Origin: Actinoplanes derwentensis | Lineage (GTDB): Bacteria > Actinomycetota > Actinomycetes > Mycobacteriales > Micromonosporaceae | Reading direction: 5' to 3' | DNA: 64,000 nucleotides | NCBI RefSeq assembly: GCF_900104725.1 | Contig: NZ_LT629758.1 | Span: 8,146,001-8,210,000, forward strand | Part shown: one piece after another, positions 10,342 through 20,211 of the stretch | Layout of the letters: each line of letters opens with the position of its first letter | Numbering within the stretch: the stretch's first letter is position 1 | The notes under the pieces: generated by a model | The model's database searches: none | Told to the model about the DNA's origin: nothing | The model's input: the letters and a program-made list of their open reading frames with translations, nothing else | Translations under genes and position numbers: made by a program

Positions 10342-10348
10342 CGTGAGG

Positions 10349-10422
10349 AGCCCCCGGTCGGGATCGAACCGACGACCTCCCGTTTACAAGACGGGTGCTC
10401 TAGCCATCTGAGCTACAGGGGC
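10349..10422 (-). tRNA. tRNA-Thr (anticodon TGT)
   Basis: A 74-base cloverleaf reads on the minus strand. The acceptor stem is GCCCCTG / CGGGGGC (one T-G pair), the D stem GCTC / GAGC, and the anticodon stem CCCGT / ACGGG with loop CTTGTAA, giving anticodon TGT for threonine ACA codons. The T arm is GTCGG-TTCGATC-CCGAC. CCA is not encoded in full. A strong hairpin follows the 3' end. Confidence 0.95.
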
Positions 10423-10462
10423 GAACGGGCCCAGCATAACGTCCCGTATTCCGATCGCCATC

Positions 10463-10549
10463 TTGGCAGGTCAGGGAAAAAGAAATACGGTGGCGGGGCT
10501 GTTCCTTCTACTCGGATCGTCCGGCACGTTCCTGCCGGTGGAAAGGAAG
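10463..10549 (+). promoter_or_regulatory. msiK promoter and structured leader
   Basis: A -35 like TTGGCA is separated by 17 bases from TACGGT, a good vegetative-type promoter. The leader then holds TTCCTT (10502-10507), which can pair with AAGGAA of the ribosome site, and a perfect hairpin CCGGCA-N6-TGCCGG (10521-10538) just before GGAAAGGAAG. A structured msiK RNA motif is known upstream of actinobacterial msiK genes. Whether this leader matches its consensus needs a covariance search. Confidence 0.55.
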
Positions 10550-10559
10550 TCGTTTCACC

Positions 10560-11648
<1,089 letters not shown>

Positions 11649-11662
11649 CGTGACTGACTGAG

Positions 11663-11695
11663 AGAGCGGGCCTCCACTGGAGGCCCGCTCTTTTT
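11663..11695 (+). terminator. Rho-independent terminator after msiK
   Basis: A 13-bp perfect stem, AGAGCGGGCCTCC / GGAGGCCCGCTCT, has a three-base loop and runs into TTTTT. It lies 15 bases past the msiK stop and next to the end of the convergent beta-propeller gene, so it may work in both directions. Confidence 0.9.
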
Positions 11696-13284
11696 CATCC
11701 CGCGAACGAGTAGATGACGACGTCTTCGGCGGCGACGCAGGCGATCACTTCGGTGTTCCACGAGCAGTTCTCCGACCGTACGTCCCGGATCTCGCCCATC
11801 TCCGCGATCTCGCCGGCTTTGTCGCCCACGTGAAAGCCGGACAATGCCCGATTCCCCACCGAGCTGCTGAGATCTTCGGAGAAGCGCAGCACGTTCCCGG
11901 CGTCGAGGCGGGCCGCGACACCGCCGTCGATGGTCCAGACCACTTTCTGGTCCACGATCAGTGTGGTGCTCTCGTCGCCGATCGCCAGTAGCCCGCTCGC
12001 CCCGACCGGGACGAGGGTCTTCACCTTCGGCACGGCCAGACTCCAGCCGGTGGCGACGACCTCGCTGGTGGCCTTGTCGAAGTCCTTGGTCCGGATGAAA
12101 CAGAGCTGGTCACCGCAGGGCGTGAGCCCGTCGACCTCTTCCGACGTCCCCACCGTGTACTTGGCCTCGGGTTCGGCGATGAGGTTCGCCAGGTCGTACT
12201 GGAAGATCCGTTTCGGGGTGCCCGTCTCCAGCACGTACAACCGGCCGTCGTGGACGGCCACGTCGTCGCCGCCGGCGGACACGTTCTCCCTGGTCTGTAG
12301 AACCTTGCCGGTGGCCAGTTCCCGGACGGTCGCGGTCTTGTCGGCGTCGAACTGGACGAACTGGTCGCCGATGTCCGTCCCGAACGCCCGTCCACTGATG
12401 TCGGCCGGTCCGGTCAGGTCGTCCGGCCCCGGCATCGCGTGGATCTTGGTGGCGTCCTCGTCGGCCACCGCCCACTTCTCGCTGCCCTCGATCAGGTCCA
12501 GCCCGACGAGCCGTTTGCGCTCACGGTCGGTCCAGAGCACGGTCTGCGCACCGAGGTGGATCTCGTCGTAGTAGCCGACACTCTGTTCCCAGAGCCGGCT
12601 GCCGTTCTCGGCGTCCAGCACGACCATCCGGCTGGTGCTGGTCGCCGACTCGACCCCGGAGAACAGCACCACGACCGACGGTGTCGCCCGCATCGCCGTC
12701 CACGTGGTGGACCGCCCGGCGGCCGTGCTCTCCCACAGCGCCTTGTCACCGGCACCGGTGTCGGCCGCGAGTACCCGCAAGGTGCCGCCGCTGTCGACGC
12801 CGGCGAAGTAGGCCCGGTCACCGACCACTTCCGCACTGGTGAAGGCCGACGTGAACGCGGCCGCCGGAGCGACCCGCTTGATCTCCTCCGCCCGGTGATA
12901 GTCGAGCGCCGGAAAAGACGGCCAGAGCAGCACCGTGGCGGCGACCACCCCCGCGGCCACGACGGTCGCGGCACCGCCGATGAGTAGGCCCTTGATCTTC
13001 GTCTTCTGAACGGCGGCCTCGGTTTCGCCCAGCATCGTCCACGTGCCGCCCTGGTTCGGCGCCGGAGCCTCGTAACTGGGCTTGCCGCCGGCGGCGATCG
13101 AGGCGGCTTCGGCGGCGGCCCACGGGTCCACCGGATCCGCGTACTCCATCGCCGTCTGCGTCGGCTCACCGGCTCTCGCCACCGGTTGCTGCGGCACCGT
13201 CGCCGCCGTCGGTTCCGGTTTCGCCGCCTCGGAGACGCCCCTCGCGAACTCCGGCTGTGCCTCGTCCTTGCCTTGACCAGCCAT
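11695..13284 (-). CDS. Membrane-anchored PQQ-like beta-propeller protein
   Basis: This 529-residue protein starts with about 115 disordered residues rich in Pro, Ala and Glu. One membrane helix follows (GLLIGGAATVVAAGVVAATV), then an external beta-propeller with blades such as GDKALWESTAAG, LDAENGSRLWEQSVG and ALSGFHVGDKAGEI. Cys pairs near LTPCGDQLCF and SENCSWNTEVIACV suggest disulfides outside the membrane. The ATG at 13284 was chosen for its GGCGGGGAC ribosome site; the frame extends 28 codons further but without one. No catalytic motif is visible. It is the third propeller protein in this part of the window. The long N-terminal cytoplasmic tail could bind a partner. Confidence 0.8.
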   Translation of the reverse strand: MAGQGKDEAQPEFARGVSEAAKPEPTAATVPQQPVARAGEPTQTAMEYADPVDPWAAAEAASIAAGGKPSYEAPAPNQGGTWTMLGETEAAVQKTKIKGLLIGGAATVVAAGVVAATVLLWPSFPALDYHRAEEIKRVAPAAAFTSAFTSAEVVGDRAYFAGVDSGGTLRVLAADTGAGDKALWESTAAGRSTTWTAMRATPSVVVLFSGVESATSTSRMVVLDAENGSRLWEQSVGYYDEIHLGAQTVLWTDRERKRLVGLDLIEGSEKWAVADEDATKIHAMPGPDDLTGPADISGRAFGTDIGDQFVQFDADKTATVRELATGKVLQTRENVSAGGDDVAVHDGRLYVLETGTPKRIFQYDLANLIAEPEAKYTVGTSEEVDGLTPCGDQLCFIRTKDFDKATSEVVATGWSLAVPKVKTLVPVGASGLLAIGDESTTLIVDQKVVWTIDGGVAARLDAGNVLRFSEDLSSSVGNRALSGFHVGDKAGEIAEMGEIRDVRSENCSWNTEVIACVAAEDVVIYSFAG

Positions 13285-13385
13285 GTCCCCGCCTTTCACC
13301 GCCGCCACGGCCCGCCATGCTACCGACCGATCATCGATGCTCCAGTCGGGCGACCGCCCCATGGCCACCTGGCTATCGTGGCGTC

Positions 13386-13817
13386 ATGCGTATCGAACGG
13401 GTGACCGACGCGGCCGATGTCCATCGCGCGGCGGACCTGTTCGACTCCCCACCACAGGAATCCGCCACCCGGCGTTTCCTCGACGACCCCACGCACCACC
13501 TGCTGCTGGCCTACGACGACGCCGCGCGCCCGGTCGGCATGATCAGCGGCGTCGAGACCACCCACCCCGACAAGGGCACTGAGATGCTGGTCTACGAGCT
13601 GGGGGTGGCTCCGGTCGCCCGGCTCCAAGGCATCGGGACGGCGCTGGTCGACGCGCTGGCCGTGATAGCCCGCCAGAACGGCTGCTACGGCATGTGGGTC
13701 TCGACCGAAAGTGACAACAAGGCGGCCCTGGCCACTTACCGACGGGCAGGCGCGATGGAGGAGATGACGTTCACGCTGCTGTCCTGGGATCTGACCGAAG
13801 ACCAAACCACCATGTGA
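13386..13817 (+). CDS. GNAT family N-acetyltransferase
   Basis: This 143-residue GNAT enzyme would transfer an acetyl group from acetyl-CoA. The CoA-binding motif A is visible as YELGVAPVARLQGIGTALVD, and motif B as NKAALATYRRAGAMEE. The central part (VYELGVAP...GMWVSTESDN) recalls the AAC(3)-I type of aminoglycoside acetyltransferases, but this does not establish resistance activity; the substrate is unknown. The ATG has no ribosome site; TATCGT ends six bases before it, the leaderless pattern. It is divergent from the beta-propeller gene. Confidence 0.85.
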   Translation: MRIERVTDAADVHRAADLFDSPPQESATRRFLDDPTHHLLLAYDDAARPVGMISGVETTHPDKGTEMLVYELGVAPVARLQGIGTALVDALAVIARQNGCYGMWVSTESDNKAALATYRRAGAMEEMTFTLLSWDLTEDQTTM

Positions 13818-13862
13818 GTACGCCACACCACTTCACAAAAGCACCATCCGCCCCTGTCCGGT

Positions 13863-13920
13863 CCCCGCGACGCAGGCGCCCCTCAAGGCCACCCCGCGCC
13901 CGCCGGGCCGAATGCGGTGG
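13863..13920 (+). repeat. Interspersed repeat family A, copy 1
   Basis: The core GCAGGCGCC...CAAGGCCACCCCGCG, followed by CGCCGGGCCGAATGCG, is shared almost base for base with copies near 59.9 kb (same strand) and 61.8 kb (opposite strand). It lies in a non-coding gap. It is a dispersed, non-autonomous sequence with no transposase nearby. Confidence 0.8.
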
Positions 13921-14048
13921 CAACCCCCACCCCGCCCTGCCAGTTCCCGCGTGGTGATCTGTGGTGCGATTCGAGCCGTAACTCACCACGCTTGTCGTCG
14001 CCCGGCCCGCCCTGTCCCGCTCTGTCCGGCGTGGGGCGGGAGTTGCGC

Positions 14049-14092
14049 GCGAGAGCGCGCGCCGCGTGGACGTCGTCGGCGCGCGCTCTCGC
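14049..14092 (-). terminator. Perfect 15-bp inverted repeat, likely terminator
   Basis: The arms GCGAGAGCGCGCGCC and GGCGCGCGCTCTCGC pair perfectly around a 14-base loop. It lies downstream of the secreted repeat protein on the minus strand and is the likely end of that transcript. No T-run is present, as often in high-GC genomes. Confidence 0.6.
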
Positions 14093-14246
14093 TGGGAGTG
14101 ACGGCTACTTCCGCCCGCGGCTCGGTCGTTCTCCACGGGTTACCGCTGCTGACGGTTCACGACTCGTCGGCGGGCTTGCCCGACTCGTCGTCAGCGGGTC
14201 TGTTCGACCCGCCAGCGGGTTTGTTCGACCCGTCGGCAGGCCTTCT

Positions 14247-14924
14247 CTACTCGTCGGCGGCCGGCTCCTCGTCGAGGCGCGGGTCCTCGGTGACCTGGTT
14301 GCCGGTGGTCGCCGGGGTCGTCGACGACTGGGCGGCCGGGGCCGAGCTGGTAGCCGGAGCCGGGTCGATGACAGCCGAGTCGCCGGCGACCGGCGGGACG
14401 GCCGCTGACGTGGAGGCCGTCGGCTCGACCGAGGCGGAGGCCAGGGGGTCACCGGAGACGGCAGCCGCCGGTGAGCCGGAGACCACTGCGGCCGGGTCGC
14501 CGGACGCGGAGCCAGCCGGCTCACCGGACGACGAGATCGCCGGCTCACCGGACGCGGCGGCAGCCGGGTCGCCGGACGTGGAGACCGCCGGTTCGGCGGA
14601 AGCCGAGGTGGAGGCCGAGATTGCCGGCTCGGCGGACTTCGTGATCAGGGCCGGGTCGGTCGTGCCGTCGTCCGGGGAGACCTGGGTGGCCTGGGACAGT
14701 GGGACGGGGGTGCCGCCGGCCGGCATGCCGGCGAACTCGGACCGGACGTCGGCGAACTGGCGGGCGAGTGCTGGGGAAACCCCGGCCGGCAGGCCCGCGG
14801 GGGTCAGCCAGCTGAGGGCGGGTGTTTCGGGGGCGGTTTCGTTCGCCGGGCCGGCCCAGGCGGGTGCTGTTCCGAGGAGGAACATTCCACTGAGGACGGC
14901 TCCGGCACACCACAACTTGCGCAT
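14247..14924 (-). CDS. Secreted Ser/Ala/Pro-rich repeat protein
   Basis: The protein is 225 residues long. A classical signal peptide (MRKLWCAGAVLSGMFLLGTA, cleavage near AWA-GP) is followed by about 75 ordinary residues. From about residue 95 on there are degenerate 8-9 residue repeats of the type SGDPAAA, SGEPAIS, SGEPAGS, SGDPAAV. It is probably extracellular or wall-associated and disordered. I do not recognise a family. A good AGGAGT ribosome site sets the ATG start. Past the TAG stop the same frame stays open for 29 codons and keeps the same style of repeat (PADGSNKPAGGSNRPADDES) up to a TGA, so the stop may be a recent nonsense change. Confidence 0.72.
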   Translation of the reverse strand: MRKLWCAGAVLSGMFLLGTAPAWAGPANETAPETPALSWLTPAGLPAGVSPALARQFADVRSEFAGMPAGGTPVPLSQATQVSPDDGTTDPALITKSAEPAISASTSASAEPAVSTSGDPAAAASGEPAISSSGEPAGSASGDPAAVVSGSPAAAVSGDPLASASVEPTASTSAAVPPVAGDSAVIDPAPATSSAPAAQSSTTPATTGNQVTEDPRLDEEPAADE

Positions 14925-15048
14925 TGATCTACTCCTGGCCACATCGGACGATGGGGTTCGGTCGATTCCCATCAAGTCGGACAAAAGGTGTCGGAAGGGG
15001 CAACGAGTGCCCCCACGAGCAGGTTCCGGCTGACTACGATTCGTGAAC

Positions 15049-16806
15049 GTGAGTGTCACCCCCGCGGAAAAGATCCACACCCGTTCCGAGTCCGATGAGG
15101 ACACCCGGCCTCACCTGGTGTTGTGCGGGGCCGATGCGCTGGTCTTCACACTGGCCGAGGAACTCGCCAACTCCCGGCATCGAATCCGCGTCACCGTGAT
15201 CACCCCGTACCGGATCCGGTCTGATGTTCCTGATATCGCGTCTCTGGCCGATCGGGGTGTGGTGTGGCGCAAATCCGACCGCCTCGACGAGCGGACCTTC
15301 CGGGAGGCGGGCCTCGACGGCGCCACCGCGCTCGCCCTGGTCATGCCGGACGACGTGGTCAACCTGCACGCCGCCCTGTGCGCCCGGGAGGTCGAGGAGG
15401 ACCTGCGGGTGGTGGTGCGGATGTTCAATACCGGTCTCGGCAAGAGCGTGGCCCGGCTCTTCCCGGACTGCGCGGTGCTGTCGGACGCGGAGATGGCGGC
15501 GCCGGCCTTCGTGGCGGCGGCTCTGGGTGAGGTCGCGCCCACACATTTCCGCCGCTCCGGACGTACGCTCTATGTCGCCCACCGGGAGGACGTGCCACCG
15601 CGACTGGTGGTGCTCACCCTGACCACCTCCGACGCGAACGGTGAGGTGGCTGTCCTTCCGGCCGAACCGGAGCGCCGGTCCGCGCAGCCAGCCGACCTGG
15701 TGCTGGCCGAGGCGGTGGGCCGCCCGCCCGGTGAGGACGTGACCCGGCGCCTGCTCAGCCGGGCCCGCCGCCGGCGTCGCCCGTTCCGCGCGATCGGCCG
15801 TGCCGTGCGGGCCGCGCTGAGCCGCAAACTCGGCATCGCGGTGCTGATCACGCTGGGCACCACGCTGGTGGCCGGGCTGGTGCTGGCCAAGTACGACGGG
15901 GAGGGCCACGGCCTCTGGGAGTCGTTCTACATGACGTTGCTGACCGCGGTCGGCTCGTCCGATGTGGAGGTCGATCGCGATCCGGTGGGGCAGGCCGCCC
16001 AGTTGGTGCTGACCATCGCCGGACTGGCGATCATTCCGTTGATCACCGCCGCGGTGGTGGACGGCATGGTGAACGCGCGGATCGCTCTCAGCCAGGGCCG
16101 GATCGCTGGCGCGCTGAACGACCACATCGTGCTGGTCGGGCTCGGTAACGTCGGCACGCAGGTGCTGCGCCAGCTCACCGACCTGGGACTGCGGGTGGTC
16201 GCGATCGACCGGACCGCTGACGCCCGCGGGGTGAAGACCGCCCAGCGCCGGGGCGTGCCGGTGATCATCGGGGACGCCTCCGCGCAGGAGGTTCTGCAGG
16301 CCGCCTCGATCGACACCTGCCGGGCCCTGGTCGTGCTCTCCACCGACGACCGGGTGAATCTGCAGGCGGCCCTGCAGTCCCGGGCCACCCACGACAACCT
16401 GCGGGTGGTGCTGAGACTCTTCGACGACGACTTCGCTCAGCGGGTCGAGACGGCCTTCCAGATCGACACGTCCCGCAGCGTCTCCCGGATCTGCGCGCCG
16501 ATCTTCGCCGCCGCCCTGCTGGAACGTGACGTGCACGCCACCATCCCGGTCGACCGGCACTCGCTGCTGGTGGCCACGGTGACCGTATCGGCGCTGTCCC
16601 CGCTGGACGGCGCCCCGCTGGAGCATGTCGACCATCCGGGCGAGGCGCGCGTGATCGGCCTCTCGGTGGCCGGCGAGGAGTGGGTCGACTGGGGACCGGA
16701 CCAGCGGCGGGTGCTGGCCGAGGGCGACCGGGTCATCGTGGTCGCCCGCCGCCGTGGTCTGCGGGTGCTGGCCGAGCTGGCCAGCCCGCCGTTACTGGCT
16801 GAGTGA
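15049..16806 (+). CDS. RCK-pore-RCK ion channel-like protein (two TrkA-N domains)
   Basis: In this 585-residue protein, residues about 20-150 form a first TrkA-N/RCK-like domain. Residues about 260-281 (LGIAVLITLGTTLVAGLVLA) and 316-340 (LVLTIAGLAIIPLITAAVVD) are two membrane helices with a pore-loop-like segment between them. A second TrkA-N domain begins near residue 357, with the nucleotide-binding glycines GLGNVGTQ. This layout suggests a nucleotide-gated two-helix channel related to K+ channels and CASTOR/POLLUX-type proteins. The filter position reads TAVGSSD rather than TVGYGD, so K+ selectivity is doubtful. TACGAT ends eight bases before this GTG; a GTG six bases earlier is the alternative start. 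The 3' end overlaps the convergent DUF4032 gene by 15 bases. Confidence 0.82.
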   Translation: MSVTPAEKIHTRSESDEDTRPHLVLCGADALVFTLAEELANSRHRIRVTVITPYRIRSDVPDIASLADRGVVWRKSDRLDERTFREAGLDGATALALVMPDDVVNLHAALCAREVEEDLRVVVRMFNTGLGKSVARLFPDCAVLSDAEMAAPAFVAAALGEVAPTHFRRSGRTLYVAHREDVPPRLVVLTLTTSDANGEVAVLPAEPERRSAQPADLVLAEAVGRPPGEDVTRRLLSRARRRRRPFRAIGRAVRAALSRKLGIAVLITLGTTLVAGLVLAKYDGEGHGLWESFYMTLLTAVGSSDVEVDRDPVGQAAQLVLTIAGLAIIPLITAAVVDGMVNARIALSQGRIAGALNDHIVLVGLGNVGTQVLRQLTDLGLRVVAIDRTADARGVKTAQRRGVPVIIGDASAQEVLQAASIDTCRALVVLSTDDRVNLQAALQSRATHDNLRVVLRLFDDDFAQRVETAFQIDTSRSVSRICAPIFAAALLERDVHATIPVDRHSLLVATVTVSALSPLDGAPLEHVDHPGEARVIGLSVAGEEWVDWGPDQRRVLAEGDRVIVVARRRGLRVLAELASPPLLAE

Positions 16807-18006
16807 CTCGGCCTCGACGCCCAGGACCGCCTGCTCGTCCGGCTTGTTGACCAGCACGTCGGTGAGGTAACCGTGCACCGCCGGGGCCATGCCGACGTCC
16901 CGGCCGGCCTTCTCGGAGAGCAGCCATTTGTGCTGGATGATCTGCGAGAAGATCTCCTGCGGTTCCAGTTTGCGCCGCAGGTGTGCCGGAACCGCGCGCA
17001 CCACCGGCTCGAACACTTCGGTGAGCCAACGGTGGGCGGCCTGCTGCTCGTCGGTGAGGTGACTCTCGGCCCGGTAGGCGTCCAAGTCGTTGAGCAGCTG
17101 CCGAGCCTGGTTCTCCTCGGCGTCCAGGCCGGTCAGCCGCATCAGACGGCGAGTGTGATAGCCGGCGTCGACGACCTTGGGGCGCACCAGATAGCCGCCG
17201 TCGTGTGACGTGGACATCGACACTTCGGCGATGTCGAAGCCCATCTCGTTGAGCCGCCGGATCCGCCGGTCGATGTGGTGCCGGGAGTCCCGTGCCACTT
17301 CCTGCTCATAGGTGACCTCGTGCCACAGCCGCTCGTACCGCGTCACGATGTCGTCGACCACCGACTCCGGGTCGATCGACTCGTGCAGCAACTCGGCGGC
17401 TTGCAGGTCCAGGCACTCGCCGAAGATGTTCAGCCGCAGGATCTCGATGTCCTCGCTGCGCTGCCCCTCGGACAGTTTCGGGTAGAGGTTGCCGGTCTCG
17501 GCGTCCACCAGATAGGCGGCGAAAGCGCCCGCGTCCCGCCGGAACAGGGTGTTCGACAGCGAGCAGTCGCCCCAGGAGAAGCCGGTCAGGTGCATCCGCA
17601 CGATCAGTGCGGCCAGCGCGTCCAGCAGCCGGTTCATCGTGTCCGGCCGCAACACCCGGGAGAACAGCGCCCGGTACGGCAGGGAGAACTGGAGGTGCCG
17701 GGTCACCAGCACGGTCTCCAGCGGCTCGCCCTCCTTCGTCTGCCGGTCGGTGGCGATGGCGATGGCCTGCACCGCCGGGAAGTCGATCCGCTCCAGGGCG
17801 CGGAGCAGGTCGTACTCCTTCTCCGCGATCCGTTCCCGGGTCTCCTTCATCGCGTAGACCACGTCGTTGAGCTTCACGAACCGGACGATGTGCCGGGAGA
17901 TGCCCTGTGGCAGCGCGACCAGATGATCGGCCGGCCAGTCCTCCAGCGGAATGTGCCAAGGCAGATCCAGGAGCGCCGGGTCGATGAGGGCGGAGGTGAT
18001 GCGCAC
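16792..18006 (-). CDS. DUF4032 protein with kinase-like (WaaP/Kdo kinase type) N-terminal domain
   Basis: In this 404-residue protein the N-terminal 200 residues look like a small protein-kinase fold. A lysine sits in VYAMKETRERIAEKEYDLL (the order matches a beta-3 Lys and helix-C Glu). The catalytic loop is GDCSLSNTLF near residue 145 and the metal-binding motif YLVDAETGNLYP near residue 168 (DAE in place of DFG). The C-terminal half is the DUF4032 domain. These proteins are widespread in actinobacteria; the substrate is unknown. The gene begins at GTG with CACACT six bases before it. It overlaps the convergent channel gene at its end. Confidence 0.85.
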   Translation of the reverse strand: MRITSALIDPALLDLPWHIPLEDWPADHLVALPQGISRHIVRFVKLNDVVYAMKETRERIAEKEYDLLRALERIDFPAVQAIAIATDRQTKEGEPLETVLVTRHLQFSLPYRALFSRVLRPDTMNRLLDALAALIVRMHLTGFSWGDCSLSNTLFRRDAGAFAAYLVDAETGNLYPKLSEGQRSEDIEILRLNIFGECLDLQAAELLHESIDPESVVDDIVTRYERLWHEVTYEQEVARDSRHHIDRRIRRLNEMGFDIAEVSMSTSHDGGYLVRPKVVDAGYHTRRLMRLTGLDAEENQARQLLNDLDAYRAESHLTDEQQAAHRWLTEVFEPVVRAVPAHLRRKLEPQEIFSQIIQHKWLLSEKAGRDVGMAPAVHGYLTDVLVNKPDEQAVLGVEAESLSQ

Positions 18007-18095
18007 GTTCCCAGTGTGCCGGTTTCCGCGGCGCGTCGTGCCCGCACGTGGCTCGTTACACAGGTGCGAAACGGCCCACGACGTACGGGAGTGGC

Positions 18096-19493
18096 ATGCG
18101 ACGCAAGGCAGGCATCGTCATCGGAGCGTGCGCCGCCCTGGTGCTGGCCGGTTCGGCCGGTGCGCTGGTGGCCCGGACCAGCGAGAACCCGGCCGGAACT
18201 TGGAACGAAGCCGCGGCGGCGGTGCCCCGGACAGTGGATACGCCGGTCGCCGAGAACACCACCACACCGGCCACACCAGTCACTTCGGCCACACCCGCCA
18301 CCGTCATCCCCTCGCATGTCACGTCGACCACAGTGGCCCCGCCGGCCCCGCCGGCCCCGCCGGCCTCTCGGGCGCCGAAGAAGAAGACGAAGTCCGAATC
18401 GGCGCGCCGTCCTCTGGAGTCGGCGACCGTTCCACCGGCCGGGCGCCAGCGGATCGGCTCACTGCAGCGGGTCGACGAACTGCTCGGCTACCTGGCCGGC
18501 CCGAAACGCCAGGAGTTCGCCTATCCCGGTGCCTCGTACGTGAAAGTGCACTTCGAACGGCTCGACATGTTGCCCGGCGACTACGTGACCGTGTCTAATC
18601 CGGCCGGTACCGAGTCGTACCGCTACGAGAACGACGCCGACGGCCGCTGGGCCATGTCGGTCACCGGGGACACCGCGATCGTCGAGGTGCACCGCGAGTC
18701 CGGCGCCACCGGCACCCTCAGTAGCCTCGGTGTCGACATCGACCAGGTGGCGCGCGGTGACCGGCTGGAGCACCGGCGCGAGGAATCGGTCAAGGTCGGC
18801 CCGGCGGGACCTGGGCGCGAGGAATCCGTCTGCGGCACCGACACCTCGTCCGACGCGGTCTGTTACGAGTCGAAGGACCCGATCGCCTACACCAAGTCGA
18901 AGGCGATCGCCCGGCTGCTGATCAACGGTACCGAGCTGTGCACCGGCTGGCGGGTCGGCGCCAAGAACCGCATGATCACCAACAATCACTGCCTCACCAA
19001 CTCGAACGAGGCGTACGACACCGAAGTGTGGTTCAACTACCAGTGCGCCAAGTGCGGTGGCTCCGACGTCTTCAAACCGACGAAAGTCTGGGGCGACAAG
19101 GTGCTGGCCACCGACAAGACGTACGACTTCACACTCTTCAGCGTCGACGGCTTCGACAAGATCCAGAAGTTCGGCTATCTCACCCTCGACACGGCCCGGC
19201 CCAAACGCGGCCAGGAGTTGTACGTCCCGCAGCACCCGGCCGGTGAACCCGCCAAGATCGCCGGCAGCAAGGGTGAGGCGGCCAGCAACTGCGCCGTCGA
19301 CAATCCCGACTACACCGGTTACGCGGCCCACTCCGACGTCTCGTACTTCTGCGACACCGCCGGCGGCTCGTCCGGTTCACCGGTGATCTCCCGCGCCACC
19401 AACCGGGTGGTAGCGCTGCACCACTTCGGCGGCTGCCCCAACTCCGGCGTCCGCGGCGACTTGCTGGCCGGCCGGTTGCGCGCGTACCTCTAG
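18096..19493 (+). CDS. Secreted trypsin/V8-like serine protease
   Basis: In this 465-residue protein a signal peptide or anchor (AGIVIGACAALVLAGSAGAL) is followed by a long Thr/Pro/Ala linker, a pre-domain (residues about 120-240) and a chymotrypsin-fold domain. The catalytic triad can be read: His in RMITNNHCLTN, Asp in KTYDFTLFSVDG, and Ser in DTAGGSSGSPVIS. Cys in CTGWRVG, HCLTN and QCAKCGG would form disulfides. It resembles glutamyl-endopeptidase-like proteases of the S1 family; specificity is not clear. The ATG at 18096 was chosen because the signal peptide follows it directly. PAP2 phosphatase follows 10 bases later. Confidence 0.87.
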   Translation: MRRKAGIVIGACAALVLAGSAGALVARTSENPAGTWNEAAAAVPRTVDTPVAENTTTPATPVTSATPATVIPSHVTSTTVAPPAPPAPPASRAPKKKTKSESARRPLESATVPPAGRQRIGSLQRVDELLGYLAGPKRQEFAYPGASYVKVHFERLDMLPGDYVTVSNPAGTESYRYENDADGRWAMSVTGDTAIVEVHRESGATGTLSSLGVDIDQVARGDRLEHRREESVKVGPAGPGREESVCGTDTSSDAVCYESKDPIAYTKSKAIARLLINGTELCTGWRVGAKNRMITNNHCLTNSNEAYDTEVWFNYQCAKCGGSDVFKPTKVWGDKVLATDKTYDFTLFSVDGFDKIQKFGYLTLDTARPKRGQELYVPQHPAGEPAKIAGSKGEAASNCAVDNPDYTGYAAHSDVSYFCDTAGGSSGSPVISRATNRVVALHHFGGCPNSGVRGDLLAGRLRAYL

Positions 19494-19503
19494 TTTTGTA
19501 GAG

Positions 19504-20205
19504 GTGAACGACAAGATCAGCCGCTCCTGGTGGCCCGACCTGCTGGCCCTGGCCGCCTTCGCCGCGCTGACCGTGGCCCTGGCGAACGGTCACCTGCTGT
19601 CAGTGGACCAGCGGGTCGCCGACTGGGCCCTGGCCGGCCAGTCCAGCCCGTTCTACTGGACCGCCCGAGTCTTCAACTACCTGGGCCAGGGCGCGCAGGT
19701 GCTGATGCCGGTGGCGGTGATCCTGACGTTCCTGCTGTGGCGCCGGACCCGCTCGATCCGCGCGGTGCTGCCGTTCGCGGCAGCCTTCTTGTTGACCATG
19801 TTCACGATCGGCCCGGCGAAGATCTTCTTCGACCGGGCGGCCCCGCGATTCGACGGGCCCGACAAGGCGATCCTGTTCAACCCGGCTGCTTTCGGCGATG
19901 AGGCGATGAGCTACCCGTCAGGCCACGTCGCCAACTCGTTCGTCTGGTACGCCGTGATCGCGATGCTTCTGGCCGCAGTCCTGAACCGCTCCCTTTCCCG
20001 TAGGGAGAACCTGCTGGTCCGGGCCCTTCCTGTGATGATCGTCTTCGTCACCACGGTCTACACCGGCTTCCACTGGCTCACCGACTCGATCGCCGCCCTC
20101 TTCCTCGGCTTCGTCCTGGCCCGCCTCCTGCAGCGCGTTCCGTTCGACGCCATCCCCCTGCCGCGGGCACTGGGGCGCTGGACCCAGCCCGCCGGATTGC
20201 AGTGA
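19504..20205 (+). CDS. PAP2 superfamily membrane phosphatase
   Basis: This 233-residue, six-helix membrane protein has the phosphatidic-acid-phosphatase triad: KIFFDRAAP (motif 1), SYPSGHVANSF (motif 2) and GFHWLTDS (motif 3, holding the second His and Asp). It likely dephosphorylates a lipid phosphate such as undecaprenyl pyrophosphate or phosphatidate on the outer face. The exact substrate cannot be told. The GTG start has TAGTTT ending seven bases before it as well as a short GAGG, so it may have its own leaderless promoter just behind the protease gene. It is convergent with nagA. Confidence 0.88.
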   Translation: MNDKISRSWWPDLLALAAFAALTVALANGHLLSVDQRVADWALAGQSSPFYWTARVFNYLGQGAQVLMPVAVILTFLLWRRTRSIRAVLPFAAAFLLTMFTIGPAKIFFDRAAPRFDGPDKAILFNPAAFGDEAMSYPSGHVANSFVWYAVIAMLLAAVLNRSLSRRENLLVRALPVMIVFVTTVYTGFHWLTDSIAALFLGFVLARLLQRVPFDAIPLPRALGRWTQPAGLQ

Positions 20206-20211
20206 TCCGGT

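Larger units (their letters stand above)
13818..14159. other. Non-coding region with two interspersed-repeat remnants
   Basis: No credible gene is seen here. It holds a copy of an interspersed repeat (13863-13920) that recurs near 59.87 and 61.78 kb, a fragment (13965-13991) related to the degenerate repeats at 37.25-37.42 kb, and the large inverted repeat at 14049-14092. Reading frames through it are GC-driven and lack homology that I can recognise. Confidence 0.6.

Noticed and set aside
13912..15033. 373-codon + strand ORF across the secreted repeat protein
   Set aside because: The minus-strand gene has a signal peptide and a good ribosome site. The + frame is its mirror.
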